Assembly: GCF_002154225.1 (NCBI RefSeq)
Contig: NZ_MTSE01000014.1
Coordinates: 1-64,000 of the forward strand
Origin: Hymenobacter crusticola
Lineage (GTDB): Bacteria > Bacteroidota > Bacteroidia > Cytophagales > Hymenobacteraceae
Direction of reading: 5' to 3'
Length of the DNA: 64,000 nt
The position numbers and the translations under genes were made by a program. The notes beneath the pieces were generated by a model, which saw only the letters and a list, made by a program, of their open reading frames with translations, searched no databases and was not told the origin of the DNA. Positions 17,357-26,983 of this stretch are shown here, piece by piece; position 1 is the first letter of the stretch; the number at the start of each line of letters is the position of its first letter.

Positions 17357-18361
17357 CTACTTCGCGTTGAACACCTTATCTAGGAAGGCTGCCGTGTAGT
17401 TCAGCGTCGGCTCGAACCACGGGTTAAACAGCGGAAACGGGTGGGGCGTATCGGGGAAGGCGTGGGTTTCGTGGTAGATGTGATAGGTATCCAGCTTTTT
17501 AATCATGTCCTCGCGGCCGGCGTGCATCCGCTCTACGGAGCTATTGATGAAGACGATGGGGGGCGTTTTGGCCGTCACGTGGTTCAGGGCGCCAGCTTGG
17601 TGCCAGAGGTCGGGCTTTTCGGTCTTGGATGCACCAAACCAGTAAGTAGCCGCCGACGGGCCTTTGCTGTCGTTGCCCTCACCCGATTCGGGATGGATGA
17701 ACGCAAGGGTGCCATCCACATCCACGATAGCCTGCACGCTGCTGGAGTGGCTTTTATGACACGATTCTCCCTCAAACTGCGCCTCACCGTTGGTCGTCCC
17801 GATGAGGGAAGCTAGCTGCCCGCCGGCCGAAAAACCCCACACAGCAATCTTGGTGGTATCGATGGGGTACTGCTTAGCGTTGGCGCGCAGCCAGCGAATA
17901 GCCGCTTTCAGATCGTGCACAGCGGCCGGGTACAGGGCTTCGGTGGAAAGCCGATAGTCGGCCGTGACCGTGACATAGCCTTTGGCGGCCAGTTGCTGGG
18001 CCATAGGCACATGCTGCGACCGGTTACCGGAGCGCCAGCCCCCGCCGTAGATGAACAACACGGCGGGGTAGCCTTTTTTGCGCTTAGCCTTTGGGTAGAA
18101 AACATCCAGCTGCAAGGCGCGGCTGCCGAGAGTGCAGTACGTTACGTTCGTTTTCGACTGAATGGTAGTAGGTACCGCCGGCCTAGCCACGGTGATATTG
18201 GGATAGGTTTTCTTGGCCTTCACAAAAGCGCTGTACGTGGTGAAGGACGTATCTCTTGGTGCAGGGGCTTGTTGGGCAACCGCAGAAAGCGAAAAGCAGC
18301 GCAATGTCAGCAGGGTGAGTACCAACGGCGAGAGCCAAGTGGTCAGTTTTTTTATAATCAT
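17357..18361 (-). CDS. Exported alpha/beta-hydrolase esterase (BD-FAE-like)
   Basis: 334 residues from ATG 18359-18361 (MIIKKLTTWLSP), chosen because it gives a proper signal peptide ending VAQ. YPAVLFIYGGGWRSG is the oxyanion HGG-type turn (here YGGG) and VWGFSAGGQLASL is the Gly-x-Ser-x-Gly nucleophile elbow. A C-terminal HETHAFPDTPHPF supplies the likely catalytic His. Such enzymes remove acetyl or feruloyl groups from xylan and similar glycans, consistent with flanking glycosidases. Upstream in-frame codons extend the reading frame but overlap the ThuA gene end. Confidence 0.85.
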   Translation of the reverse strand: MIIKKLTTWLSPLVLTLLTLRCFSLSAVAQQAPAPRDTSFTTYSAFVKAKKTYPNITVARPAVPTTIQSKTNVTYCTLGSRALQLDVFYPKAKRKKGYPAVLFIYGGGWRSGNRSQHVPMAQQLAAKGYVTVTADYRLSTEALYPAAVHDLKAAIRWLRANAKQYPIDTTKIAVWGFSAGGQLASLIGTTNGEAQFEGESCHKSHSSSVQAIVDVDGTLAFIHPESGEGNDSKGPSAATYWFGASKTEKPDLWHQAGALNHVTAKTPPIVFINSSVERMHAGREDMIKKLDTYHIYHETHAFPDTPHPFPLFNPWFEPTLNYTAAFLDKVFNAK

Positions 18362-18401
18362 CAGCAAAAGATAGCCGTTCTCGAAGTTTGGCGCCCTACA
18401 G

Positions 18402-19142
18402 TTACTTTCCAATGGCGTAGGTGATGCCGCCCCAAAGATGTTGCAAGAACAACGGCTCGCTGTAGCTTTCATCGGTGTGACCACAGGCCGTATAAAACGC
18501 GCGGCCGCCATCGTAGGCGTGGTACCAGGCTATTGGGTGATTCGCCCCGTTGGTGCCGCCGGTGTAGCTGCTCTCATCCAAGGTAGCTACCACCTTTAGG
18601 CCGGGCTGAATGCTTTTGAAATTATACCACTCATCGGTGCGCTCCCACGTGCTTGGCAGCATAGAAGTAGACGCATGTTTTTTGTCAACTACCTGCACCG
18701 TAGCTTTCTGTACGGCCGGATGGTTGGAGAAATACGCCCCTACCAACCCATTGTACCACGGCCAGTCGTACTCGGTGTCGGTGGCGGCGTGCACCCCCAC
18801 AAACCCTTTACCCGACCGGATATATTGCTCAAAAGCCGTTTGCTGCGTGGCATTGAGTACGTCCTGCGTGGTGCTCAGAAAGATAACGGCAGCGTATTTC
18901 TTCAGTGCCTTGTTGGTGAATACGGCCGCGTTGTTGGTAGTATCCACGCCCACTCTATGCTCCTTGCCGAGCTGCTGAATGGCCTTCAGCCCCGCCGGAA
19001 TGGAAGCATGGTGGAATCCGCTGGTTTTGTAGAACACCAAAACTGTCGACGCGGGCGCCACGGCCGCGTCGGGTTCCGCTTTCGACGAGCAGTTGAACAA
19101 GGAAGAAATAGCTAGGCCAGTACCGAGTGCGAAGGCTTTCAT
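18402..19142 (-). CDS. ThuA-domain lipoprotein
   Basis: 246 residues from ATG 19140-19142. A lipobox-like SSLFNC gives a lipidated Cys near residue 17. The ThuA/GATase-like fold is readable: VLVFYKTSGFHHASIPAG, AVIFLSTTQDVLN, GKGFVGVHAATDTEYDWPWY and PIAWYHAYDGGRAFYTACGHTDES. ThuA-like domains occur with sugar oxidoreductases and glycosidases in Bacteroidota and may act on oxidised sugars; the exact reaction is not settled. It ends 40 bp before the esterase start on the same strand, so both probably form one transcript. Confidence 0.85.
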   Translation of the reverse strand: MKAFALGTGLAISSLFNCSSKAEPDAAVAPASTVLVFYKTSGFHHASIPAGLKAIQQLGKEHRVGVDTTNNAAVFTNKALKKYAAVIFLSTTQDVLNATQQTAFEQYIRSGKGFVGVHAATDTEYDWPWYNGLVGAYFSNHPAVQKATVQVVDKKHASTSMLPSTWERTDEWYNFKSIQPGLKVVATLDESSYTGGTNGANHPIAWYHAYDGGRAFYTACGHTDESYSEPLFLQHLWGGITYAIGK

Positions 19143-19406
19143 AAGGCTATGGGAAGTGGGTGGGTAGGTCGTTACAAGGATCAACGTTCAAATCTGGTGC
19201 GCCGCGTTTAGCCACGGCAATGCGCGTAGCAATCTTAGCAGATTAACTGGTTTTTACCTCATGCTAGCTGCGAGTAGGTGGCGTATACCTCAGCCAAAAA
19301 CGCGCGTGCCCCGTATCACTCTACCTAACCGCCAACGTCCAGCTTCCATTATTCGCAATCATTTGGGCGCTATCGGTGGTTATATTTTCGTTACTAGCAA
19401 ACGCCC

Positions 19407-21275
19407 ATGGATCTGAACCACACCAACCTAGGTCTCACGGCCAGCCGTGAGGAAGAGCGCCCCGAAGAAGAAGAAAACCCCCTGCCCCGTGCCGTCTTGC
19501 GGCTCAATAACCACCAGCTGCTCGACGGGGAATGGAAATTTGCCATCGACGTCGACGATAGTGGTCTGCGCGAAGGCTGGTACCTAGGCCACAACTACGA
19601 GCACACTGCCAACTGGCCTGGCTCGGTGGAAATGCACATGGCCCAGGCCAAGGGCCAGGCGAATCCCGTTGCCTGGCAAGACAAAGTGGTAGCCTGGTAC
19701 GAGCGAGAATTTATGATGCCGGAGCGGGGCGAGCCTCAATCGCGGTCCATGTTTCAGCTCACATTTGGGGCCTGCGGCTACGAAACACGGGTGTGGATCA
19801 ATGGCCATTTGCTGCGCACCATTGAGGGCGAGGAAGTGCACTACGGGGAGTACACCTCGTTTTCCTACGAGATACCCGAGGAGATTTTGCACCTAGGTAA
19901 CCGCCTCACAGTGCGCATTGTAGACACCATGGACGCCGACTTGCCCCGCGGCAAGCAGGAGTCGCACGTGTATAAGCGCGGCGGCATTTGGTACCAAACC
20001 TACACCGGCGCGGTGCGCAGCGTGTGGCTGGAAATGGTAGAGCGCAACCGCCTCCGCTCCCGCCTAGGTGTCGTCAGCATTGTGGAAGACCAGCTCGTGC
20101 GCTTCAACGTGACGATGCGCATTCACGACCCCGGCAACTACATTGTGCGGCTCAAGGTGTTTGCCCGCGACTCCCCTGACGCCGAGCCTCTCTCCGTTTC
20201 CGACTTCCCCATGCGCCTAGAGGCCGGCCAGAAGCAGCAGCGCTTGGTGATGGAAGTACCCAACGCCGGGCTTTGGTCGCCGGAGTCGCCCACGCTTTAC
20301 CGCCTAGTAGCTCAACTTATTGACAGTGAAGGCTACGAGGCGCAAATTGAGGCGTACTTCGGCCTGCGCAAGATCGAGGCGCGGGGCTGCCACGTGTACC
20401 TCAACAACCAGCGGATTTATCTGGATGGCATTCTGTACCAACCAGGTACGGCTACGTTTGCCGAGATGCAGCGCCACATGTACGCTATGAAAGAACTAGG
20501 CTGCAACCTGGTGCGAGTGCACATTGCCGGCATCGACCCGCGCATCTACAACCTAGCTGATGAGCTAGGTTTGCTTTTGTGGGTGGAAGTGCCGAGCCCG
20601 CACAGCTCCAATGCCCGCAGCCGCCGCAACCACCGGGCCGAGTTGTTGCGCATGCTGGCGCTCATCGAAACGCACCCGTCCATCATCATCTGGAGTCTTT
20701 ATAATGAAGACTGGGGCGTGCAGGACATTGCGACCAACGAGAAAACCCAGCGCTACATCGTTGATACGTACCACTATATGCAGCTGGCCCACCCGCAGTT
20801 CCTAGTAGTTGATAACGACGGCTGGCACCACATTTCCTACACGGGCCGCCTGAAATCGGATCTGCTCACGGCTCACCTGTACACCCCCGACCTAGGTCGG
20901 TGGCGCGAGCTGCTCGACCGGCTGGTACACGGCGAAATGGAAGGTACCGCCGCCTTCCCCTTGGTGGTAGGTGACCCGTTCTTCTACCGCCACCAAGTAC
21001 CACTGATCGTGAGCGAGTGGGGCGGCTTTGGCTTCCCCGACTACGGCGGCCCAGCCGATAACGAGGAGCGCGCCGAGCGTATTCGCCAGTTTAAGCGTGA
21101 ACTGCGCGCCCGTCCCATTGCCGGCGACGTGTACACGCAAGCCACCAACATTGAAGATGAGCGCAATGGCATCATTGACCCGCAGACCGGCAAGCTGGAC
21201 GTGCCGGCGGGCTTGCTAGCTTCGGGCCCCGTGGAGCAACCCACAATAGGCGGTGAAGCAGCAGCACAGGGCTGA
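19407..21275 (+). CDS. Glycoside hydrolase family 2 (beta-galactosidase/glucuronidase-like)
   Basis: 622 residues. N-terminal sugar-binding jelly roll (LLDGEWKFAIDVDD, WPGSVEMHM), immunoglobulin-like middle (~210-325), then TIM barrel. Acid/base Glu in IWSLYNEDWG (~435) and probable nucleophile Glu in IVSEWGGFGFPDYGG (~540). The Asn-Glu pair of GH2 is intact. There is no signal peptide, so it is cytoplasmic and should cleave imported oligosaccharides. The acidic opening EEERPEEEEN is unusual. A T-tailed terminator follows 25 bp downstream. Confidence 0.88.
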   Translation: MDLNHTNLGLTASREEERPEEEENPLPRAVLRLNNHQLLDGEWKFAIDVDDSGLREGWYLGHNYEHTANWPGSVEMHMAQAKGQANPVAWQDKVVAWYEREFMMPERGEPQSRSMFQLTFGACGYETRVWINGHLLRTIEGEEVHYGEYTSFSYEIPEEILHLGNRLTVRIVDTMDADLPRGKQESHVYKRGGIWYQTYTGAVRSVWLEMVERNRLRSRLGVVSIVEDQLVRFNVTMRIHDPGNYIVRLKVFARDSPDAEPLSVSDFPMRLEAGQKQQRLVMEVPNAGLWSPESPTLYRLVAQLIDSEGYEAQIEAYFGLRKIEARGCHVYLNNQRIYLDGILYQPGTATFAEMQRHMYAMKELGCNLVRVHIAGIDPRIYNLADELGLLLWVEVPSPHSSNARSRRNHRAELLRMLALIETHPSIIIWSLYNEDWGVQDIATNEKTQRYIVDTYHYMQLAHPQFLVVDNDGWHHISYTGRLKSDLLTAHLYTPDLGRWRELLDRLVHGEMEGTAAFPLVVGDPFFYRHQVPLIVSEWGGFGFPDYGGPADNEERAERIRQFKRELRARPIAGDVYTQATNIEDERNGIIDPQTGKLDVPAGLLASGPVEQPTIGGEAAAQG

Positions 21276-21300
21276 TCTTGCTAATCGTTTTGCTTCTGGA

Positions 21301-21348
21301 TACTGCCTAGCTCAGGGCTCAAAGCGCTGGGCTAGGCAGTATTTTTTT
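21301..21348 (+). terminator. Intrinsic terminator after the GH2 gene
   Basis: TACTGCCTAGC (21301-21311) pairs with GCTAGGCAGTA (21331-21341), followed by a T-run at 21342-21348 that reaches the end of the convergent gene. Confidence 0.85.
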
Positions 21349-22192
21349 ACCGAACCATCACCTTGCTCAGCACCCGTTGGTACGCTTCCGGCGTTACGCT
21401 GACCTCGCCCCAGTACGGATGATCGAGGGCGACGATGAGGAAAATCAGCAAGCCAACCATCGCCGCCAGCAACCCGGTCATGGTAGCGTGCAGTCGAAAA
21501 CTCTTGACCGAGAATAAGTAAGAAAAACCTAGGGTTGCTATGGCTCCCAGCAGCACCACACTCCATAGCACGCCGGGCACGCTGCCCCCAATGGATTCGA
21601 TGCGCTGCCGGCGCAGTTCTACCATGTTATTGAACATGCGTAACGCTTCGGCGTGCAAGGCTTGGTGCTCGTTGTTGGCTAGGTCTGTCGTCAGCAGCTC
21701 GTTCTGGAAGGTTTCCAACACCAAGTTTTCATTCTCATTGATCAGCCCTTTGCGCTGAGCTGGCCACGATTTCTCAATAATAAAGCGGGCGTAATCCCGC
21801 AGCTCGGCTTTCAAAACGGCTTGCTGCCCTATCGGGTAACCAGCTAGGTCGCGGTAGAGTGCGGCAATGGCCGCCGCCTCCTGGGAAGCAATAGCCGCTG
21901 ACTGGGTGTAGTTGCCCCACGTGGCCACCGTCAGCAAACCGAGGGTGAGGCCATACAGCAACGTTACGCCGGAGAAAAACCACCCCACAGTTCCGTTGTC
22001 GATGAGCGTGGCAATGGCACTGCGGTGCAGGCGCCGGTGAAAGTAGCGCAGAGCCACCACCGACAGGCCCACAAACAATCCGATAATTAGTAAGCCAAGC
22101 AGCCACGTGGGCAAATCGTACATCCAGCGCATAAACAGCATATTATCATCCACGGTGTGGACGTTGGCGTCGTAATTAGGTGAGGTTGGCAT
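21347..22192 (-). CDS. DUF4239-like membrane protein
   Basis: 281 residues from ATG 22190-22192 (MPTSPNYDANVH); an upstream in-frame TTG at 22225 is less likely. Two N-terminal membrane segments (TWLLGLLIIGLFVGLSVVAL; GWFFSGVTLLYGLTLGLL), a long helical soluble part with SQEAAAIAALYRDLAGYP, then two C-terminal segments. This layout and the A-rich motif match the bestrophin-like DUF4239 family. Role unknown. It converges with GH2 and shares its terminator. Confidence 0.75.
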   Translation of the reverse strand: MPTSPNYDANVHTVDDNMLFMRWMYDLPTWLLGLLIIGLFVGLSVVALRYFHRRLHRSAIATLIDNGTVGWFFSGVTLLYGLTLGLLTVATWGNYTQSAAIASQEAAAIAALYRDLAGYPIGQQAVLKAELRDYARFIIEKSWPAQRKGLINENENLVLETFQNELLTTDLANNEHQALHAEALRMFNNMVELRRQRIESIGGSVPGVLWSVVLLGAIATLGFSYLFSVKSFRLHATMTGLLAAMVGLLIFLIVALDHPYWGEVSVTPEAYQRVLSKVMVR

Positions 22193-22263
22193 ACCGTTGT
22201 TTTCGGGTGTTACCACCACTGCCAATCACGTATTGAATGACGACAGCACTTGGCGTATAAAGC

Positions 22264-22297
22264 GGCTAGCCCGGTCGCATACGCAACCGGGCTAGCC
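22264..22297 (-). terminator. Hairpin downstream of miaE
   Basis: GGCTAGCCCGGT (22264-22275) and ACCGGGCTAGCC (22286-22297) form a 12-bp perfect stem with a 10-nt loop, 26 bp beyond the miaE stop on its strand. Confidence 0.65.
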
Positions 22298-22322
22298 TAG
22301 GATACCAGTCTTCTTCGTAAGC

Positions 22323-22919
22323 CTAGTGCATGCGGTCGTCGCGCACGGGCAGGTTGGTCACAATTTCGCCTTCAATTTTGAGCAGTTCCTGCAAGCGCGC
22401 ATCTACTTCTTGGGCGTCGCAGTATTCTTTGGCCAAGTCAACGTAAGCCACAAAATGGCCGGCTTCGGAGGCCATCAACTCGTAGTAGAACTGGCTCAGG
22501 TCGGGGTCGGGAATATGTTTCCACAGCAGCTTAAATCGCTCACACGACCTAGCTTCGATAAGCGCCGACACGAGTAATTGGTCCATGAGCTGCCGCTCGC
22601 GGGCGCCACCCTTGCGCACATGGCTCATAAGCTGCACCACATACTCGTCGCGCCGCGGCTTTCCGAGCTCGAAGCCCCGCTTGCGCAACTCCCGCACCAC
22701 CCGCTCGAAGTGCTCCCACTCCTCAGCCACGAGGCCCATCAGCTCATCCACGAGGCGAGTTTTCTCCGGATACTTTACAATCAAGCTGATGCCTGTGCTG
22801 GCTGCTTTCTGCTCGCAGTAGGCATGATCAACGAGAATATCTTCAATGTTTTTGCTGGCAATATCTACCCACCGGGGGTCGGTGTTGAGCTTCAGCTTCA
22901 GGATGGTTTTTTCTTTCAT
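22323..22919 (-). CDS. miaE: tRNA-(ms2io6A)-hydroxylase MiaE
   Basis: 198 residues, full family length. The ferritin-like diiron ligands are visible in AEEWEHFERV, IEARSCERFKLL and ASEAGHFVAYVDLA, with the early DHAYCEQKAAST. MiaE hydroxylates ms2i6A37 to ms2io6A37 using O2. MiaB, which makes its substrate, is encoded 9 kb away in this window. It is followed on the same strand by an intergenic 100 bp containing a degenerate direct repeat (ATTTAACCACTCA twice near 22988-23015). Confidence 0.92.
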   Translation of the reverse strand: MKEKTILKLKLNTDPRWVDIASKNIEDILVDHAYCEQKAASTGISLIVKYPEKTRLVDELMGLVAEEWEHFERVVRELRKRGFELGKPRRDEYVVQLMSHVRKGGARERQLMDQLLVSALIEARSCERFKLLWKHIPDPDLSQFYYELMASEAGHFVAYVDLAKEYCDAQEVDARLQELLKIEGEIVTNLPVRDDRMH

Positions 22920-23020
22920 AAAGATAAATCATGGATGACTACATGGTTATGAGATTGATTAGCATCGTCTTCCATAACAAGCAACCATTTAACCACTCAA
23001 CTATTTAACCACTCAGCCAT

Positions 23021-25015
23021 CTAATTGAAAAACTGCCACTTGATACCGAATTGCATACGCCGGGGTAGGCCGCTGTAGTAAGGCGTGGTGAAGTAGCCAG
23101 TGCGGTACAGCCCTTGGTTCACGTAGGCAATTTTGAGAAAAATGGACACCGTTTTGATGTCTGCGTTCAGGAACACGTCGCCGATGGCATAGTTGCGAAT
23201 GGTAAAGTGATCCTGCACGTAGAACTGCTGTGCGTTCGGATTGTATTCGTAGCCCCGGAAGCGCGATTGGTAGTACACCTCCGCCCCGATCTGGCCAAAT
23301 ACGGCACTTTTGAACACGGAGCCTTGGTAGTAGATTTTGGAGTTGGTAACGAGGGCCGGAATGCGCAGGCCTTCTCCGTCGCCGCCCGCAGTGTAAGTGC
23401 CCTCATTGTCCAGGAATATCTTTCCTACATTGAAGCGATACCGCGCCCCAACGATCAGTAGCTGCTTGGCTTGGTCGAGCTCTTGAGGTGTGGAATTGCG
23501 GTCGTAATAAACGAGGTTCGCAATGTTAGCCGCCGCCACCGAAGCCTCTAGGTGATGAACTCCTATGGTTTGATTGAGGCGCCCCGTGAACTGAAGCACG
23601 GTGGTATTATCAAACCGACGGTTCTCGGCTCGCTCATCGTTGGAACCTAGGTGGTTCCAGCTGTAGTGCGCCCCAAAAAACTCATCCTGCGTGAGTGTGG
23701 GAGCATACGAGCTGCTGGCAATCTCGCCACTAAGCGGCCCTACCCGCGCCACGCCCCGAAACCAGTACTCCCCCAAGGTGCTATTGCCGGTGGTGCCTAT
23801 CGGCAAAAATTCGCCGGCCGTTTCAATAGCAAAAATCTTGTAGCGGAATGCAGCGGTGCCTCCCAGAAAAACCTGGTTAACAACTCGCTTAGCAGTAGCC
23901 TGGCCTAAACTATCCGTTATTGTTACACCAAGTGTTCGGGTTGGAAAGAGCGTGCGGGTTGTCAGCCTACCGTTGCGGCTGCGCGCGTACAGGCGATAAT
24001 CCACGACGTCACTGTGACCTAGCACCCCAACTGTATTCTCAAATTGCCGGTAGTCAGCTCGGTCGTCAGCCAGTGTAAATTCGTAGCGCTGGGCTGGGTA
24101 AAAACTAGAGGTGTCAACAGGATCTACATACTTGAGGGTCTGCCGCCGCCAATCGAATGTGTGGAAGGCCGTTAGGCCACGTCCGAGCAATTGGTACGTG
24201 TGCGAGAAGTGTAACTCGTCGCGGTCGTCACGATTGGTCGCATTAGTCAACCACACTCTGGCCCGTCTGTAGTTGAACCACGTCGTATCCTGCACTTGCC
24301 GCCGAATCCCCCCTTGCTCTGCTCCGACATACCGACCAGTAGTGAGATTAGCTACTAAGTGGTAACGCCCATCCTCTGTTTGATAACGCGTAAACAGCGA
24401 GATGTTAGACTGTTCCGTCAAGCCAGACTTACGCAGTACATCTAGCGCTTTATTGCCCGCAATGCGCTCATAGGCCACGCCCACGTTGAAATTCTTGCCT
24501 AGGCTGCGCGCATACGAAATCTCAAATACCTGCTCGCCGGCACTGCTCTGAATATACCGGATAAACGTGTAGGGCGAGCGGGTATCGTAGTATGGGATGG
24601 TTGTCGCGTCGCGGAAGTAACGGTTGAACACGTCGCGTCCCAGACGCGCTCCAATTTGCGGGGTAAACTGCCACAGCAACGGGCGCGAAGCTGTGCCCAT
24701 GTTACCTAGGTCCTGCTGGTAGGTGCTGTCGTGGGTCCAATAGCGTTGCTGCTGAATATCGGTGATGGAGGTATCGACCATCACGCCCTTGTAATTTTCG
24801 CGCAGGATATCGGCTTCGCGCAGAATCAGAGTGGTTTTGGGGCCGTATAGCGTCTTGGTGGAGTCGTCCAGGATCTGCGCCCGGCTGGCCGTAGGCCGTA
24901 GCAAAAACAGGCTCAGCACACCAACCAGCAACAGGCTAGGCCACTGCGCGCCGCAGGCTAGCTTGCGCAGGCAAACGTGAAACAAGCGCAACGGCGCAAA
25001 AAAAGTCGAAGGCAA
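23021..25015 (-). CDS. Putative outer-membrane porin (Porin_10 family)
   Basis: About 664 residues. The start is uncertain: a TTG at 25013-25015 avoids overlap with lpxK and leaves a usable signal segment (WPSLLLVGVLSLFLL, ending SRAQ). The frame stays open to a GTG at 25087, and a TTG at 24991 is also possible. After a turn-rich plug-like region (LYGPKTTLILREADIL) the protein is a long series of amphipathic beta strands ending in FGIKWQFFN with terminal aromatic residues, typical for an outer-membrane barrel. Likely a general or unknown-substrate channel; it follows lpxK on the same strand. Confidence 0.75.
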   Translation of the reverse strand: MPSTFFAPLRLFHVCLRKLACGAQWPSLLLVGVLSLFLLRPTASRAQILDDSTKTLYGPKTTLILREADILRENYKGVMVDTSITDIQQQRYWTHDSTYQQDLGNMGTASRPLLWQFTPQIGARLGRDVFNRYFRDATTIPYYDTRSPYTFIRYIQSSAGEQVFEISYARSLGKNFNVGVAYERIAGNKALDVLRKSGLTEQSNISLFTRYQTEDGRYHLVANLTTGRYVGAEQGGIRRQVQDTTWFNYRRARVWLTNATNRDDRDELHFSHTYQLLGRGLTAFHTFDWRRQTLKYVDPVDTSSFYPAQRYEFTLADDRADYRQFENTVGVLGHSDVVDYRLYARSRNGRLTTRTLFPTRTLGVTITDSLGQATAKRVVNQVFLGGTAAFRYKIFAIETAGEFLPIGTTGNSTLGEYWFRGVARVGPLSGEIASSSYAPTLTQDEFFGAHYSWNHLGSNDERAENRRFDNTTVLQFTGRLNQTIGVHHLEASVAAANIANLVYYDRNSTPQELDQAKQLLIVGARYRFNVGKIFLDNEGTYTAGGDGEGLRIPALVTNSKIYYQGSVFKSAVFGQIGAEVYYQSRFRGYEYNPNAQQFYVQDHFTIRNYAIGDVFLNADIKTVSIFLKIAYVNQGLYRTGYFTTPYYSGLPRRMQFGIKWQFFN

Positions 25016-25022
25016 CAGTGAG

Positions 25023-26075
25023 TTAGACAACAGCTTGGGGCTGAAATAACGACGTGAGCATCTGCTGGAGGCAAGCTGCCCCGTCACTTAGAAACTGCAC
25101 GTCAATCGGAATATAAAAAATAGGTAGAGCGGCTACCACCGTCGCCAGCTCGGGAGCTAGCAAGCGCGCAGCATCTTTTTGCGTAGTGAAAACGCATTGC
25201 CCGGCCCGACATTGCGCAACGACGCCAGCAATATCCGCCGCCGAAAACGCGTGGTGGTCGGCAAAGGCCGCGTGATGCGTAATATGGTAGCCCACCGCTT
25301 GCAAATGGTCACGTAGGGGCTCGGGGTGCGCGATACCCGTGAGCAGCACGACATCCGTGCCGGGGCGCGTTGCATTCGCCGTAATGGGCACCGGCAGCCC
25401 ATAGCGATACGTGGAAAACAGCACGGGCACGCCTGGCCGGGTATAACGCCTAACGTGGGCAGCTATCGAGTGCTGCACGCTCGCAGGCAAGCCAGCCGCG
25501 CACTTCGTCACGATAACCACGTCGGCGCGCTGCGCGCCGCTTCGGCTCTCGCGCAAGCGGCCGGCGGGCAGCACGTGGTCGGTGTAAAAAGGGCGCTGTT
25601 GTTCCGTAAGCAAGATGCTCAGCGTCGGGCGGACGCGCCGGTGCTGGTAGGCATCGTCCAGCACCACCGTTGTGAGGCTAGGTTGCTGCTGAGCAAGGGT
25701 CGTAATCCCAACCCGGCGGTCTTCGCTCACGGCCACGGGCACGACCGCACCGAAATCCTGGTAGTGCTGCAAAGGTTCGTCGCCGAGCGTGGCAGCGGTA
25801 TCTGTGGCAGCCGCCAGGCGGTAGCCACGCGTGCGGCGCCCGTAGCCGCGACTCAGCACAGCAGGTTTTGCCCCTTGAGCCAGCAGCTCGCGCACCACCC
25901 AGGCCACATGAGGCGTTTTGCCCGTGCCGCCCACCCGTAAGTTGCCCACGCTGATAACCGGTACTGCGAAGCTAGCTGATGCTTTCATACCGTTGTCGTA
26001 CAGCCAGTTACGCACAGCCATGACGCCAGCGTAAAGCCAGGCGAAAGGCAGCAGAAAGAAGGACAGCAGCGGCAT
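25023..26075 (-). CDS. lpxK: Tetraacyldisaccharide 4'-kinase LpxK
   Basis: 350 residues from ATG 26073-26075. An N-terminal membrane anchor (LLSFFLLPFAWLYAGVMAV) is followed by the P-loop VGNLRVGGTGKTPHVAWV, LSRGYGRRTRGY, then LLDDAYQHR-like VVLDDAYQHRRV and a C-terminal FTTQKDAARL. It phosphorylates the 4' position of the lipid A disaccharide at the inner membrane. The putative porin follows directly, an arrangement that links two envelope functions. Confidence 0.94.
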   Translation of the reverse strand: MPLLSFFLLPFAWLYAGVMAVRNWLYDNGMKASASFAVPVISVGNLRVGGTGKTPHVAWVVRELLAQGAKPAVLSRGYGRRTRGYRLAAATDTAATLGDEPLQHYQDFGAVVPVAVSEDRRVGITTLAQQQPSLTTVVLDDAYQHRRVRPTLSILLTEQQRPFYTDHVLPAGRLRESRSGAQRADVVIVTKCAAGLPASVQHSIAAHVRRYTRPGVPVLFSTYRYGLPVPITANATRPGTDVVLLTGIAHPEPLRDHLQAVGYHITHHAAFADHHAFSAADIAGVVAQCRAGQCVFTTQKDAARLLAPELATVVAALPIFYIPIDVQFLSDGAACLQQMLTSLFQPQAVV

Positions 26076-26226
26076 CAACTAAAATAAGACAAGTAGCAGA
26101 GCAGCAAAAATACAGGGAATATGATGAGGTGGTGAAATAGTGAGAGGGCGAGTTGCAAAATGGCGCGCTTGTTACCCTGAGGCGAGCGGGCCGTACGATA
26201 CCTCTAGCACTCACCGACTCATCAGC

Positions 26227-26913
26227 ATGTCTACCTTCGCCGACCGCCTCCTGCACTTCCTCACCAGCTTTCCGCTCCCGGCTACCTTGCCGGAAGAAGT
26301 GGAAGCCGTGAGCCCCTATCAGCAACCGACGCCGCGGGCGTTATTTACCCAATTTGCGGCGCGCTACTACGCCGATAACCAGCCCCGGGTGGCGTTGCTG
26401 GGCATCAACCCGGGTCGCCTGGGCAACGGCCGCACCGGCGTGGCCTTCACCGACCCGGCCGCGCTAGCCGCCTGGGGTATTGCCAACGATTTGCCGCGCC
26501 GCCGCGAGCCGTCGAGCGAGTTTGTACAAGAAGTGGTGCTCGCCATGGGAGGCCCGCAGGCTTTTTACCAAAATTTTTTCCTTGGCTCCCTCTACCCACT
26601 CGTGCTGCTGCGCCGCGGACTCAACTATAACTTCTATGATTCCCCGGCCGTGACGGCCGCGCTCTGGCCCACCATCCAGGATTCCTTGCGCCGGCAAGTG
26701 GCCGAGGTTGGCCTGGCCCGCCACGCGGCTATCTGCTTAGGCCGCCGTAATGGAAAGTACTTGCTGCAATTAAATCAGGAGCTAGGCTTGTTTGATCAAA
26801 TCATTGTGCTCGACCACCCGCGCTACCTGATGCAGTACAAACGCCGGGCCCTGGCGGAGAACGTAGCACGCTACGTGGAGGTACTGGACGCCGTAAAAAC
26901 CAAAGTATCCTAA
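26227..26913 (+). CDS. SMUG2-like uracil-DNA glycosylase family protein (DUF4918)
   Basis: 228 residues from ATG 26227 (MSTFADRLLHFL); a longer open frame upstream lacks family likeness. LLGINPGRLGNGRTGVAFTDP is the uracil-DNA-glycosylase-like motif A of the SMUG2/DUF4918 family, and VLDHPRYLMQYKRR the C-terminal active-site loop. Family members remove uracil or damaged bases from DNA. Single-domain, cytoplasmic. The Nif3 gene follows 70 bp downstream on the same strand. Confidence 0.8.
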   Translation: MSTFADRLLHFLTSFPLPATLPEEVEAVSPYQQPTPRALFTQFAARYYADNQPRVALLGINPGRLGNGRTGVAFTDPAALAAWGIANDLPRRREPSSEFVQEVVLAMGGPQAFYQNFFLGSLYPLVLLRRGLNYNFYDSPAVTAALWPTIQDSLRRQVAEVGLARHAAICLGRRNGKYLLQLNQELGLFDQIIVLDHPRYLMQYKRRALAENVARYVEVLDAVKTKVS

Positions 26914-26983
26914 CTTTCCCCGCTCAACGCAGCCCCCAAGGACGAAGCTGCTCCCATCCGCTCTTCCATTTCTTTTAGATAAG

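Noticed and set aside
25326..25940. Antisense frame in lpxK
   Set aside because: Shadow frame; lpxK motifs are unambiguous.
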